This document shows, in pieces, positions 19,183 through 29,200 of a DNA stretch of 64,000 nt. Source of the stretch: Spirosoma sp. (lineage in GTDB: Bacteria; Bacteroidota; Bacteroidia; Cytophagales; Spirosomataceae); the NCBI RefSeq assembly GCF_026391055.1, contig NZ_JAPLET010000030.1:372001-436000 (forward strand). Reading direction: 5' to 3'. Each line of letters starts with the position of its first letter. Position 1 is the first letter of the stretch. Below the pieces are notes generated by a model. It was not told the DNA's origin. It did no database searches and saw nothing but the letters and a program-made list of their open reading frames with translations. The translations under genes and the position numbers were made by a program.

Positions 19183-19497
19183 ACTAATAAAAAAAATCTA
19201 ACATCAGCTAGTTTTATCTTTTGCATAAAAGAAGTAACTAAAGTGCCCTTTCATGCTCGAATGTATAATGCAGAGAGGATGATCACATTAATAAAGTTTA
19301 CTACAAAAATTTATAAGAGTATAGATAGTTCCAGTCAGAGCTTAGACTGATGCAATAAGTTTCCGAAAATAATATTTTGTAAATATAAACATATGCGATT
19401 TACCGGACCAACGATAAAGAGCAAAATATATGGCAACTACAGCCTGCTAGGCTTACTTTTACACGTCTACCGTTTATTAATCTGTTTCGTATTTCGT

Positions 19498-20997
19498 ATG
19501 CAGCCTACACCCCTAACGCAGCCAGCGGCTCATTCTGACACAAAGACACCAGCCACTTCGTACGCGCTTAAAGTTGGTTTATTTGGTATTGGTCTCGATG
19601 CCTACTGGCCGCAATTCGATGGTCTGCAAGCTCGACTACAGGGCTACCTGAGTCAGCTGGCAACGACTATGCAGCGGCCGGACGTCGACATCGTTAACCT
19701 CGGCCTCATCGACACACCCGAAAAAGCCATGCTGGCCGGGCACCAGTTCCGACAGGCCGACGTAGATATTATTTTCCTCTACGTAACTACCTACGCGCTG
19801 TCGTCTACCGTGTTGCCGGTGGTACGCCGGGCCAAAGTACCCGTCATTGTGCTTAATCTGGCCCCCGAACCAGCCATCGATTACACCTGGTTCAATGCGC
19901 TGGGCGACCGCACCCGCATGACCGGCGAATGGCTGGCCTACTGCTCAGCCTGTCCGGTACCCGAAATTGCGTCGGTCTTTAAGCGGTCAAATATCCCCTT
20001 CTATCAGGTAACGGGCATGCTTCGGAACGATCCGCTGGCCTGGACCGAGATCGATGAGTGGATCGAAGCGGCTCGCGTGGCCAATATCATGGCGCACAAC
20101 CGCCTGGGCCTAATGGGCAACTATTACGGGGGTATGCTGGATATTTACGCTAACCTCACACTGCACAGCGCAACCTTCGGCGGACATATCGAAATGGTTG
20201 AGGTCGACCAGTTGTCGGCTCTGCGGCAACTGGTATCCGATGAGGAAATTCAACAACGAGTGGCTCTTTTCACCGAAACCTTCGAGGTACAACCCGACTG
20301 TCCAGCGGCCGAACTGAAACGGGCTGCCCGCACGTCGGTCGCTCTGGACCGGCTGGTGGCTGAGCTGAACCTGGGCTCTATGGCGTATTATTACAAAGGC
20401 ACCGGCAACCGGGACGCCGGCCCGACCCCCAATGAAGACACGATGAGTTCGGTTATTCTGGGCAGTTCATTACTGACCGCCCGGGGCATTCCCGTTGCCG
20501 GTGAGTATGAGGTTAAAAACGTACAGGCTATGAAAATCATGGACGCATTTGGCGTAGGCGGCTCCTTTACGGAATACTACGCCATGGACTTCACGACTGA
20601 TGTGGTGTTGATGGGACACGACGGACCGGGGCATATCGCCATTGCTGAAGGCAAAACAAAAGTGCGCCCGCTTCAGGTCTATCACGGTAAAGTAGGAAAC
20701 GGCCTGTCGGTAGAAATGTCGGTGAAACAGGGACTGGTAACCTTACTCTCGGTTGTCGAAACCATTGACGGCAAGCTACAACTGCTGCTGGCCGAAGGTG
20801 AATCGGTAGCGGGGCCGATCCTTGAAATCGGCAATACCAACAGCCGTTATCGGTTCCCGATCGGTGCCCGTCAGTTTGTCAACGACTGGAATAGCCACGG
20901 GCCAGCCCACCATTGCGCTGTGGGCGTGGGGCACATGTCGGGTAAGTTAAAAAAGCTGGGCAAGTTGCTGGATGTGGAGGTTATCCAGGTGTGCTGA
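19498..20997 (+). CDS. L-arabinose/L-fucose isomerase-like protein
   Basis: The ATG at 19498 (MQPTPLTQPAAH) is preferred, giving 499 residues. A longer frame from 19393 adds 35 residues with a hydrophobic run that does not look family-like. Features: N-terminal Rossmann-like part (VGLFGIGLDAYWPQFDGL, about residue 24 on), ADVDIIFLYVTTYALSSTV, a mid-region YYGGMLDIYANLTLH, and C-terminal metal/substrate-type motifs GNRDAGPTPNEDT, GEYEVKNVQAMKIM and GHDGPGHIAIAEGK. These resemble isomerases of the AraA/FucI superfamily, which bind Mn2+ and interconvert aldoses and ketoses. The real substrate is unknown; it stands alone on its strand. Confidence 0.65.
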   Translation: MQPTPLTQPAAHSDTKTPATSYALKVGLFGIGLDAYWPQFDGLQARLQGYLSQLATTMQRPDVDIVNLGLIDTPEKAMLAGHQFRQADVDIIFLYVTTYALSSTVLPVVRRAKVPVIVLNLAPEPAIDYTWFNALGDRTRMTGEWLAYCSACPVPEIASVFKRSNIPFYQVTGMLRNDPLAWTEIDEWIEAARVANIMAHNRLGLMGNYYGGMLDIYANLTLHSATFGGHIEMVEVDQLSALRQLVSDEEIQQRVALFTETFEVQPDCPAAELKRAARTSVALDRLVAELNLGSMAYYYKGTGNRDAGPTPNEDTMSSVILGSSLLTARGIPVAGEYEVKNVQAMKIMDAFGVGGSFTEYYAMDFTTDVVLMGHDGPGHIAIAEGKTKVRPLQVYHGKVGNGLSVEMSVKQGLVTLLSVVETIDGKLQLLLAEGESVAGPILEIGNTNSRYRFPIGARQFVNDWNSHGPAHHCAVGVGHMSGKLKKLGKLLDVEVIQVC

Positions 20998-21012
20998 TTG
21001 CCACTCCCCTGC

Positions 21013-21621
21013 TCACTTCGGTAACTTGATCAGATTATGCGTTGGCAGAGGCCCGCCAAACTGCTGAAATCTTCCGCCCGTTACCAAACCACCCAAATCG
21101 ATAGGCGCAAAGCCCATCGCCTTGACAAGCTGCTTGACATCTTCTTTCGCAGCGGCATCATCGCCCGACAGGAAGATGACCCGTTGGCCCCCGGCTACCT
21201 GCGGGTCAGCCGCTAATATAGCGGCATCGAGGGTGTTGAACGCTTTCACGACCCGAGCACCCGGTACATATCCGGCCACGACTTCGCTGGAAGTTTGCTC
21301 ACCCAGGTCAGCGGGTTTAAACTCCGGGAAAACGATAAAATTGGTAGCGTCAATTACAATACGACCCTCCCAGTCAGGCAGGCTGGCAAGACCATCAGCC
21401 AAGTGTGTCCAGGGCAGGGCCAGGAGAACGATGGGAGCCTGTGCGGCTTCGGCAACGGTACCCGCTTTAGCGCCTTCACCCAGCGTTACTACCAGTTCCG
21501 TCAGGGACTCCGGTCCCCGGCTGTTGCTGATAATAACCGGATAACCAGCTTTCGCTACGTGCCCGGCAAACGCCTGTCCGATGTTTCCGGCCCCTATAAT
21601 GCCAATCGTTTTCGTATCCAT
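21013..21621 (-). CDS. NADPH-dependent F420 reductase-type NAD(P)-binding oxidoreductase
   Basis: 202 residues. A glycine-rich dinucleotide motif stands at the N-terminus (IGIIGAGNIGQAFAGHVAKA), followed by NSRGPESLTELV, VLLALPWTHLADGL, IVIDATNFI and VVKAFNTLDAAIL. This is the PF03807 pattern found in small F420H2:NADP+ oxidoreductase-like proteins of bacteria that usually lack F420. Probably a cytosolic reductase of unknown substrate. It follows rocD on the same strand (71 bp, with a hairpin between). Confidence 0.8.
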   Translation of the reverse strand: MDTKTIGIIGAGNIGQAFAGHVAKAGYPVIISNSRGPESLTELVVTLGEGAKAGTVAEAAQAPIVLLALPWTHLADGLASLPDWEGRIVIDATNFIVFPEFKPADLGEQTSSEVVAGYVPGARVVKAFNTLDAAILAADPQVAGGQRVIFLSGDDAAAKEDVKQLVKAMGFAPIDLGGLVTGGRFQQFGGPLPTHNLIKLPK

Positions 21622-21660
21622 AATTGATCAGTTGAGGAATCTTGGTAGTAACTAAATTGT

Positions 21661-21686
21661 CAGGGCCAGACTTCGGTCTGGCCCTG
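21661..21686. terminator. Perfect hairpin with UUCG loop between rocD and the reductase gene
   Basis: An 11-bp perfect stem CAGGGCCAGAC / GTCTGGCCCTG encloses TTCG. It lies 5 bp past the rocD stop on the minus strand. No T-run follows on the minus strand, so it may be a 3'-end stabilising or REP-type hairpin rather than a strong terminator. Confidence 0.6.
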
Positions 21687-21691
21687 ATTCC

Positions 21692-22945
21692 TTAAAATTC
21701 CAGGATCGTCTTTTCAATAATATCGCAGGCTTCGTGCATCTGCTCTTCATTAATAACGAGCGGGGGCGCAAAGCGGATTTTGTCGCCGTGGGTTGGCTTG
21801 GTGAGAAGACCGTTATCCTTCAACTTCAGGCAAATTTCCCAGGCCGTTTCCGAACCCAGGTCAGGACGTTCACTAATGACAATGGCGTTAAGCAAGCCTT
21901 TACCCCGTACCGACTTCACCAGCTCTGTCTTCTGACTTAACGCTGTCATGCGAGCACGGAAGACTTCGCCCATGGCGGCTGCATTCGCCGTCAATCCCTC
22001 ATCTTCAACCACCTGAAGGGCTTCCATCGTGACCACACACGCCAGCGGATTGCCGCCGTACGTAGAGCCGTGTTCACCGGGTTTGATGGTCAGCATCACT
22101 TCGTCGGAAGTCATCACCGCCGAAACGGGCATGGTACCGCCCGAAAGCGCTTTACCCAGTACGAGCAGATCGGGCTTTATGCCTTCATGATCGCAGGCAA
22201 CGCGCTTTCCCGTCCGGCCGATGCCCGTCTGAACTTCATCGGCTATAAACAGGACATTGTATTTTGTACATAGCTTCCGCACACCACGCAGATAGCCTTC
22301 GTGCGGAACCACAACACCCGCTTCGCCCTGAATGGGTTCGACCATAAAACCGGCAATATTCGGATCACTTTTGAAGGTGTCTTCCAATGCCGTCAGGTCG
22401 TCGTACGGAATGACGATATACCCCGGTAGTAAAGGACCGAAATCGTTGGTACTGCTGGGGTCTGTCGACGACGAAATGGCAGCCAGCGTACGTCCCCAGA
22501 AATTCCCGGCGGCAAACACGACTTTCGCTTCGTTCTGTGGGATTCCTTTGACTTTGTACGCCCACTTACGGGTTAGTTTCAGCGCTGTTTCGCCCCCTTC
22601 GGCTCCTGAGTTCATGATCAGTGCCTTGTCGAAGCCGAAATACTCGCAAAGGTATTTTTCACACAACCCGGTTTTGTCGTTGTAAAAAGCCCGGGAGGTT
22701 AGTGTTAATCGCTGGGCCTGCTGAACCATGGCGTTGATAATGCGCGGATGGCAATGCCCCTGGCTCACGGCGCTATAGGCCGACAGAAAGTCAAAATACC
22801 GTTTATCGTCGACATCCCAAACGAAGATGCCTTCACCCCGAGACAACACCGCCGGTATGGGGTGGTAATTATGCGCACCGTACTTCCATTCCAGTTGCAT
22901 AGCCTTATCGGCGGATGAGATGGGCGTTGTTGGTTCGAGTATCAT
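21692..22945 (-). CDS. rocD: Ornithine--oxo-acid aminotransferase
   Basis: 417 residues, the usual length. This PLP enzyme converts ornithine and 2-oxoglutarate to glutamate semialdehyde and glutamate in arginine/ornithine breakdown. Signatures: ALIMNSGAEGGETALKLTRK (PLP phosphate site), VEPIQGEAGVVVPHEGYL, FIADEVQTGIGRTGK and the Schiff-base lysine Lys265 in LVLGKALSGGTMPVSAV. It is divergent from the small DUF5522 gene. No other arginine catabolism gene is adjacent. Confidence 0.95.
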   Translation of the reverse strand: MILEPTTPISSADKAMQLEWKYGAHNYHPIPAVLSRGEGIFVWDVDDKRYFDFLSAYSAVSQGHCHPRIINAMVQQAQRLTLTSRAFYNDKTGLCEKYLCEYFGFDKALIMNSGAEGGETALKLTRKWAYKVKGIPQNEAKVVFAAGNFWGRTLAAISSSTDPSSTNDFGPLLPGYIVIPYDDLTALEDTFKSDPNIAGFMVEPIQGEAGVVVPHEGYLRGVRKLCTKYNVLFIADEVQTGIGRTGKRVACDHEGIKPDLLVLGKALSGGTMPVSAVMTSDEVMLTIKPGEHGSTYGGNPLACVVTMEALQVVEDEGLTANAAAMGEVFRARMTALSQKTELVKSVRGKGLLNAIVISERPDLGSETAWEICLKLKDNGLLTKPTHGDKIRFAPPLVINEEQMHEACDIIEKTILEF

Positions 22946-23061
22946 AGTGAAAAGCGGTTAAAATGAATTTGTTGACTAAGCCATTTGTAAGTTTGCAACT
23001 AACGGGCGTCACAGTCCGTTGGCTTTCAAAAATACGGTTTCTTCGACAGACGCCCAAAAGC

Positions 23062-23232
23062 ATGACGTTTCGACCACCCAGGAAAAAAATACCCGGTTTA
23101 GCCGATGACGATTATTACTACACGCCCGAGGGATACGTCGTTTTTACGGCTGCTTATCACCTCAAAAGAGGCTACTGCTGTAAGAGCGGCTGCCGGCATT
23201 GCCCTTATGGATTCAAAAAAAAGGTAGAATGA
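23062..23232 (+). CDS. DUF5522 small cysteine-rich protein
   Basis: 56 residues from the ATG at 23062 (MTFRPPRKKIPGL). A longer frame from 22963 adds a leader that is not needed. The conserved core is DDDYYYTPEGYVVFTAAYHL followed by RGYCCKSGCRHCPYGF, four cysteines that could bind a metal or cluster. This matches small DUF5522 proteins, often found near ribosomal or housekeeping genes in Bacteroidota. Function unknown. It lies 60 bp before rpmB and may share a transcript with it. Confidence 0.75.
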   Translation: MTFRPPRKKIPGLADDDYYYTPEGYVVFTAAYHLKRGYCCKSGCRHCPYGFKKKVE

Positions 23233-23292
23233 CTTGCAGATTATGAATTATTTAGCCAATTTTGCGCCCTCAAACGGATAACGAGTACGGTA

Positions 23293-23532
23293 ATGGCCAG
23301 AGTTTGTCAAATAACAGGAAAGCGCACACGCACGGGAAACAACGTTTCTCACGCTAATAATAAAACCAAGCGTAAATTTTTCCCGAACCTGCAGAAGAAG
23401 CGGTTCTTCGTCGAATCAACCGGCGAATGGATAACACTACGAGTAGCTACGTCGGCTATCAAAACCATTAACAAAAATGGTTTGGAAGCAACGCTACAGA
23501 AAGCTTACGAGCGCGGTACGCTGACGGTATAG
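23293..23532 (+). CDS. rpmB: 50S ribosomal protein L28
   Basis: 79 residues, standard length. The N-terminus MARVCQITGKRTRTGNNVSH and the central RKFFPNLQKKRFFVES are diagnostic of L28, a component of the large ribosomal subunit. rpmG (L33), which often follows rpmB in Bacteroidota, is not present here. A strong intrinsic terminator follows 24 bp after the stop. Confidence 0.97.
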   Translation: MARVCQITGKRTRTGNNVSHANNKTKRKFFPNLQKKRFFVESTGEWITLRVATSAIKTINKNGLEATLQKAYERGTLTV

Positions 23533-23556
23533 TCTTTCGAAAAATATTCCCCTCAG

Positions 23557-23585
23557 AGCCTCTTCCGACTGGGAGGAGGCTTTTT
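23557..23585 (+). terminator. Intrinsic terminator after rpmB
   Basis: A 10-bp stem (AGCCTCTTCC paired with GGAGGAGGCT, one G-U pair) has a 5-nt loop and runs straight into TTTTT. This is a textbook Rho-independent terminator for rpmB. Confidence 0.88.
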
Positions 23586-23648
23586 GTGTTTGATTATAGT
23601 CAGTAAGCGAAGCCCCTTACTAACTTACCGACTTATTAACTGACGACC

Positions 23649-24371
23649 GTGAAGCTAAACTTCGAAGACCTCATCGTTTTTGAGAATGAGGATTATATAT
23701 TAATCAATAAACCGCCCCACGTTGCCTCGCTCGACGAGCGAACGACAGACCGGGGCGGGCAGAGCATTCTGCGGCTCGCGAAAGCCTATCACGCTGATGC
23801 GCAACTGGGTCACCGACTGGATAAGGAAACGTCCGGTATTCTGGCGATTGCCAAAAATCCAGAGGCTTACCGGCATCTCGCCATGCAGTTCGAACACCGA
23901 GAGGTAACGAAACGCTACCATGCCGTAACTAACGGGGTGCATAACTTCGAAGGTATATCGGTGTATTTGCCCATTTCTCCCATTAAAGACGGCACCGCCG
24001 TCCGAATCGACCGCGAGAAAGGCAAAGTCGCCGAAACGATTTTTAATACGCTACAAGCCTACCGTACCACAACACTGGTAGAGTGTATGCCGGTTACGGG
24101 CCGGATGCACCAGATTCGTGTGCATTTGATGTGTCTTAAAGCACCTATCGTCAACGACCCGACTTACGGCGGAAAACCGGTGTTCCTGTCGGATGTGAAG
24201 CGTAAGTTCAACTTAAAGGAGGGTACGGAAGAGTTACCCCTCATTCATCGGGTTGCCCTTCACGCCCACTCGCTCACGTTTGCTTTGCTGGACGGTGAAG
24301 AACAAACCTTCGTAGCCCCCTACCCTAAGGATTTTAATGTGCTCGTAAAGCAGTTAGAGAAATTCGTTTAA
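23649..24371 (+). CDS. RluA family pseudouridine synthase
   Basis: 240 residues from a GTG start. It isomerises specific uridines in rRNA or tRNA. The catalytic aspartate is Asp58 in GHRLDKETSGILAIAKN. Other family motifs are YILINKPPHVASLDE at the start and MPVTGRMHQIRVHLMCLKAP. No S4 domain precedes the catalytic domain. The site it modifies cannot be told from sequence. An REP-like hairpin pair begins at its stop codon. Confidence 0.92.
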   Translation: MKLNFEDLIVFENEDYILINKPPHVASLDERTTDRGGQSILRLAKAYHADAQLGHRLDKETSGILAIAKNPEAYRHLAMQFEHREVTKRYHAVTNGVHNFEGISVYLPISPIKDGTAVRIDREKGKVAETIFNTLQAYRTTTLVECMPVTGRMHQIRVHLMCLKAPIVNDPTYGGKPVFLSDVKRKFNLKEGTEELPLIHRVALHAHSLTFALLDGEEQTFVAPYPKDFNVLVKQLEKFV

Positions 24372-24422
24372 CCCCGCAACTCCGAAGGGTTGACTCCGAA
24401 TAGCCCCGGATTACATCCGGGG
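24369..24422. repeat. REP-like hairpin pair, copy A
   Basis: An imperfect hairpin of AACCC/GGGTT type (24369-24391) is followed by CCCCGGATTACATCCGGGG (24404-24422; 8-bp stem). It shares GGGTTGAC, the CCCCGGAT-N3-ATCCGGGG hairpin and a GATAGATGG-like tail with copy B at 26041-26086. It lies between convergent genes and could end transcription of both. Confidence 0.7.
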
Positions 24423-24469
24423 ATAGATGGTATGTGGTAGTTGGCGGGAATACTGCTGTAAGAACGGTC

Positions 24470-24970
24470 TCACTTCCAAACGCCCAGCAACCGCCGGATG
24501 ATGATGATCTCCCCCACGTGGTAGGCCGTATGGTCGGCGATAAGCAGAGCTTCGCGAAGCAGATTCTGGCCGTCGCCATGTTCGAAAGGCACGTATAGAT
24601 CACGTTCCGGGTCGTTCAGCAATTCAACAAACGCATCCCGGTCCTGTTGAATTTGAGCCAGTGCCTGCTGCCAGGCAGCCTCGTCGTCGGGTGCCGGTTC
24701 CTGGGTCCAGTAGCCCGATGGCCAGGGTGGCGACTGGTGCGTGGCATCGCGGGAAAATTCGAGAATATCCCATTGAGCAATTCGGATATGGTCAACCAGT
24801 TGCCAGATGGTGTACGGCAGCTTATCGGGCTTTATGCCCCGCAGGCCAGCCGGTAAGTCATTCACGGCATCATCAAAAGACTGATGAGCGTTGCTGCCCG
24901 TCAGTAAAGAAATCAACTGCTTCCGTACAGCCGAATTTATATCAGTAACCGATTGGCTAGATGGTATCAT
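24470..24970 (-). CDS. DinB superfamily protein
   Basis: 166 residues, a predicted four-helix metal-binding bundle. The likely metal ligands are the histidines in QLVDHIRIAQWDILEF (about residue 60) and LIADHTAYHVGEIIIIRR (two histidines near the C-terminus). Such proteins include thiol-dependent transferases, but many have no known role. It is divergent from the quinone oxidoreductase gene, with 92 bp between starts. Confidence 0.88.
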   Translation of the reverse strand: MIPSSQSVTDINSAVRKQLISLLTGSNAHQSFDDAVNDLPAGLRGIKPDKLPYTIWQLVDHIRIAQWDILEFSRDATHQSPPWPSGYWTQEPAPDDEAAWQQALAQIQQDRDAFVELLNDPERDLYVPFEHGDGQNLLREALLIADHTAYHVGEIIIIRRLLGVWK

Positions 24971-25062
24971 GATCAGATTGGGTTTTATTAGCTAACTACC
25001 CATTTTGGGGTAAAGGGTTTGACTTTTTCTGACAAAAGATACCAGGATACAGTTATACCTGC

Positions 25063-26028
25063 ATGAAAGCGATCATCATCACTCAACCCGGCGATAGCTC
25101 AGTTCTGGCCTTAGAGGAGCAAGCCACCCCAACACCAGCATCAGGCCAGGTGCTCATTCGCGTACGGGCTGCGGGCGTCAACCGAAGCGATATTCATCAA
25201 CGAACGGGGGGCTACGGTGCCGATCCGTCGGGTCAGATTCCGGGTCTGGAAGTAGCCGGCATTGTGGAAAGCTGTGGTCCCGACGCCACTCGCTGGCGGG
25301 TTGGCGATGCCGTTTGCGCCCTCATCAGCGGGGGCGGTTATGCCGAATACGTAGCTGTGGATGAACGCCATTGCCTGCCCGTACCCGACAACCTCAGCTT
25401 TATCGAAGCCGCTTCGTTGCCCGAAACGATCCTGACGGTCTGGTCGACGGTTTTCCAGTGGGGGCAGTTGTCGGAAGGCGAAAATTTTCTGATTCACGGC
25501 GGCAGCAGCGGCATTGGCGTAACAGCTATCCAACTCGCCAAAGCCTTTGGAGCCAACGCCTATGCTACGGCAGGCAGCGACGACAAAGGTGCCTTCTGCG
25601 AACAATTGGGGGCCATTAAGTGCGTCAATTACAAAAAAGAGGACTTCGAGGAGTCACTAAATGACGTCGATATCAACGTCATTCTGGACATGGTTGGCGG
25701 TGACTATACCCCAAAAAATCTGCGTCTGCTCGCTCCCGACGGGCGACTTATGTTTATCAACGCCATGCAGGGTGCCGACAGTCAGATTCACATCCCGACG
25801 CTGATGCAGAAGCGCATCACCATCAGCGGCAGCATGCTCAAACCCCGTGACGCCGATTTCAAAGCCGCCCTTACCGCTGAGGTTGAAAAGCAAGTCTGGC
25901 CACTGGTAACGATCGGTCAGCTAAAACCCGTCGTCTACCGCAGCTTTCCCTTGGCCGAAGCCGCCAAAGCACAGGACCTCATGGCTAGCAGTGAGCACAT
26001 TGGTAAGATTATATTGGAAGTACCTTGA
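25063..26028 (+). CDS. NAD(P)H-quinone oxidoreductase (zinc-independent MDR family)
   Basis: 321 residues. It has the medium-chain reductase fold: an N-terminal GroES-like part (VLIRVRAAGVNRSDIHQRTG, PGLEVAGIVESCG) and the Rossmann NADPH site GGSSGIGVTAIQLAKAFGAN (about residue 147). The structural zinc cysteines of alcohol dehydrogenases are absent. The pattern fits the PIG3/QOR-type quinone reductases, which reduce quinones or enones with NADPH. Its 3' end runs into REP copy B, convergent with the metal-efflux operon. Confidence 0.92.
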   Translation: MKAIIITQPGDSSVLALEEQATPTPASGQVLIRVRAAGVNRSDIHQRTGGYGADPSGQIPGLEVAGIVESCGPDATRWRVGDAVCALISGGGYAEYVAVDERHCLPVPDNLSFIEAASLPETILTVWSTVFQWGQLSEGENFLIHGGSSGIGVTAIQLAKAFGANAYATAGSDDKGAFCEQLGAIKCVNYKKEDFEESLNDVDINVILDMVGGDYTPKNLRLLAPDGRLMFINAMQGADSQIHIPTLMQKRITISGSMLKPRDADFKAALTAEVEKQVWPLVTIGQLKPVVYRSFPLAEAAKAQDLMASSEHIGKIILEVP

Positions 26029-26040
26029 AAACCACGTCCC

Positions 26041-26086
26041 AACCCCGAAGGGGTTGACGCTGGATAACCCCGGATGCAATCCGGGG
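26041..26086. repeat. REP-like hairpin pair, copy B
   Basis: Two perfect hairpins: AACCCCGAAGGGGTT (26041-26055) and CCCCGGATGCAATCCGGGG (26068-26086), 12 bp apart. It is the best-formed of three related elements (24369-24422, 26041-26086, 26171-26257). It lies just past the quinone oxidoreductase stop. Confidence 0.75.
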
Positions 26087-26170
26087 ACAGATGGACAGGG
26101 ACATGGAACGGGGATAGACACGAACATAGGCTAGTAGCTTGATCGTAATCATGGCCTACCACACAGTCAC

Positions 26171-26257
26171 CCCCCCGTCGGGGTTGCACAATTACCCACA
26201 TAGCCAATAACCCCGGACTAACGCCCGGGGTTATCTACTGTTAACCCTTTCAGGGTT
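26171..26257. repeat. REP-like hairpin cluster, copy C
   Basis: Three palindromes in a row: CCCCCGTCGGGG type (26171-26184), AACCCCGG...CCGGGGTT (about 26206-26235) and AACCCTTTCAGGGTT (26242-26256). It ends 14 bp before the stop of the efflux pump gene (26271), so it probably serves as 3' end of that operon. Family relation to copies A and B is by shared AACCCCGG half-stems. Confidence 0.65.
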
Positions 26258-26270
26258 GCAATTCGACACA

Positions 26271-29200
26271 CTAAATCTCCGTACCTTCCTCAATCGGTTC
26301 TGGTACATGGTTCCCCGACGAATCCAGCGGAGCTGGGCGGGGACGTTTGCGGTTAACCAGGTAGAACAGGGGCGGGATGATCAGCGGGGCGAAAAACAGC
26401 GTCGTGGTCAGACCACCGATGATGACCGTCGCCAGGGGACGCTGCACATCGGAGCCGATACCGCTTGAGATAGCCGCTGGCACCAGACCGATGATCGCGA
26501 CCACCATGATCGCCATAATGGCCCGAAACTGCTCCTGCGCCGTTTCGATGGTAACGTCCTTCAATGACTTTGAACTACTCATCAGGTTTCGGTTTAGCGC
26601 CGATACGAGCAAAACGCCCGCCATCACCGAAATACCGAAGATCGACACGAAGCCCACACCCGCCGATACGTTGAAATTATACCCCCGCAACAGTAAGGCT
26701 CCGATACCACCCGCCAGCGCAAACAGCAGACAGGTGAGTGTTAGTAGCGTATCGCGGACGTTGCCGTAGAGCATGAACAGAAACAAGAACACAACGACAA
26801 TGGTCAGCGGGATAGAAATGGCCAGTTGACCGCCCGCTCGTTCAAGGTTTTCGTACTGACCGCCGTAAATGACGCTGTAGCCTTCGGGAATTTTCACGTG
26901 CTGGCGTACCTTCTCGCTGATCTCCTTCACAAATCCGCCTTGGTCGCGGCCACGAATGTTTGTTCTGACCGTCACCATCCGTTTGCCGTTGATCCGGTAA
27001 ATATTCGTCTGGCCCTGCACATAATGGATATCGGCGAGTTCGCTCATGGGAATCAGCGCCCCTGTGGCCGAAGGCACCTGCAATAACCGAATCGCGTCGA
27101 TACTACCCCGGCTTTCGGGGGTGAAGCGCACGACAATGTCATAGCGTTTCGCTTCATCGTAAATATTTCCGATAGCTTTACCGCCAATGGCCGCTTCGAT
27201 CATGTTCTCGATTTCAGCCACGTTAATACCATAGCGGGCGGCCGCCGGGCGGTTAATATTGATCGCTAACTGGTCCTGTGGTCCCTCCTGCTCAATGTTT
27301 ACCGATACGGCTCCGTTCATGCCTTTTACCAGAGCCGCAATGCTATCGGCTTTGGCCCGCATCAACGTCAGGTCATTCCCGACGACCGAGATAGCCAGGT
27401 CGGCCGCGCTGCCGGTCACGATTTCCATCACCTGATCGATGATGGGCTGACCCGATGAAAAGAACGCGCCCGGAAAGGCTTCCTGCAATTTGCTTTGCAT
27501 AGAGCGCACAATTTCTTTTTTCGAAATCGTATCCGACCAGGTGCTGTAATCTTTCAGGCCCACCAGAATTTCGGTCCGGTCGGTGGGAAAGGGGTCGGTG
27601 CCGTCGTCGTTGCGCCCCGACTGGGTGATGACAAAACTGACCGGCTTATAACTGCTGATGATCTCCCGAATCTTGGGCGCAATCTTCGCATTTTCCTGAA
27701 TCGTGATGCCCGACGGCATGAAGGCCCGCATGAAAATAGAGCCCTCGTCGAGTTCGGGCAGGAACTCCGTACCTAGTTTCAGACCAAAGCCAATCATGAC
27801 CAGCACAACCGTCATACCCACACCCACAACGACTGCTGGTGCTTTGAACAGCGTCGATTTCAATAACCACTGATACCCCCTTTCCAACGGCGACAGCAGG
27901 AAATTTTTATGCTCTTTTAGCGGCTTGCCATCCGGTGCGAGTGCCTTACGGAAAGCGAACGAAATGAGCACCGGAATAATCGTCAGAGCACAAATCAACG
28001 AGCCAATTACCGCAAAGGATAACGTCAGCGCCATTGGACTGAACAGTTTACCTTCAACCCGCTGCATCAGTAGAATGGGCATATAAGCCAGAATAATGAT
28101 AGTGACGGAGAAGAAAATCTCCCGCGCCACTTCCCCTGCCGAGCGGGCCGTCACGTTCACGATACCCTGATTTCGGTCGGCTGGGCCGGAAGATCGGTAT
28201 CGCCTGATGAGGTGTTCGGCCATTACACTGGCTCCGTCTACGATGATTCCGAAGTCGATAGCGCCCAACGACAGTAGGTTGGCCGGAATACCGACTAGTT
28301 TCATCAGGATAAACGCGAACAGCAGCGAAAACGGAATGGTGACTGTTACGACTAGAGCCGCCCGCAGGCTACCCAGAAACAACACGAGCAGAATGGCAAC
28401 AATCGAAATCCCTTCGATAAGCGTATGCGCCACCGTTTCCAGCGAGTGGTCGATCAAAAAGCCCCGGTCGTACAGTATTCGCAGATGAACCCCTTTGGGC
28501 AATTCGCGGGCTTCGAGGTCGGCGATTTTCTCCTTGAGTAACTCCAGCACCTCGCTTGGGTTCTCACCCCGACGCAGCAGAACTATCCCTTCGGTAGCCC
28601 CAACCACGTCCAGCTTTTCGTCCGGAATCCGATAGCCTAAAATACCCGATGGCGAAGGCGGATTGATTTCGACGCTGGCCACGTCGCGCACCAGAACGGG
28701 CACGCCCTCATTGGCCTTCAGGACAATGTTCTGTACATCGTCGGGCGATTTAAGTGCACCCAGTCCCCGCACGGCAAAACCCTGTCCACCGCGCGAAATG
28801 ACGTTGCCACCCGTGTTCTGGTTGTTTTTCTGAACGGCATCAATCACATCCTGCAAGGTCAGACTGAACTTGCGGAGCTTGGCCGGATCCGGTATGACTT
28901 GATACTGCTTGATAGGCCCACCGAAAGTCGTTACATCGGCCAGACCGGGAACCTGGAGCAGTTGCGGGATGATTACCCAATCCTGCAAATCGCGCAGTTG
29001 CATGGGCGTCATGCTGGCCGGAGCTTCAATGACATAGCGATAGATTTCACCGACAGCGGTTGTCAGCGGGGCCAGTTCGGGTGCGACGCCATCAGGCAGT
29101 TGCGCGCCCGTGAGCCGTTCCATAACCTGCTGGCGGGCGAAGTAATCGGTAACGGTTTCGTCAAAGTTCAACTGCACGACAGATAACCCAAAGATCGTCC

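Noticed and set aside
19393..19497. Longer N-terminus of the isomerase-like protein with a hydrophobic run
   Set aside because: The isomerase fold needs no signal or anchor, and the ATG at 19498 leaves the whole domain intact.
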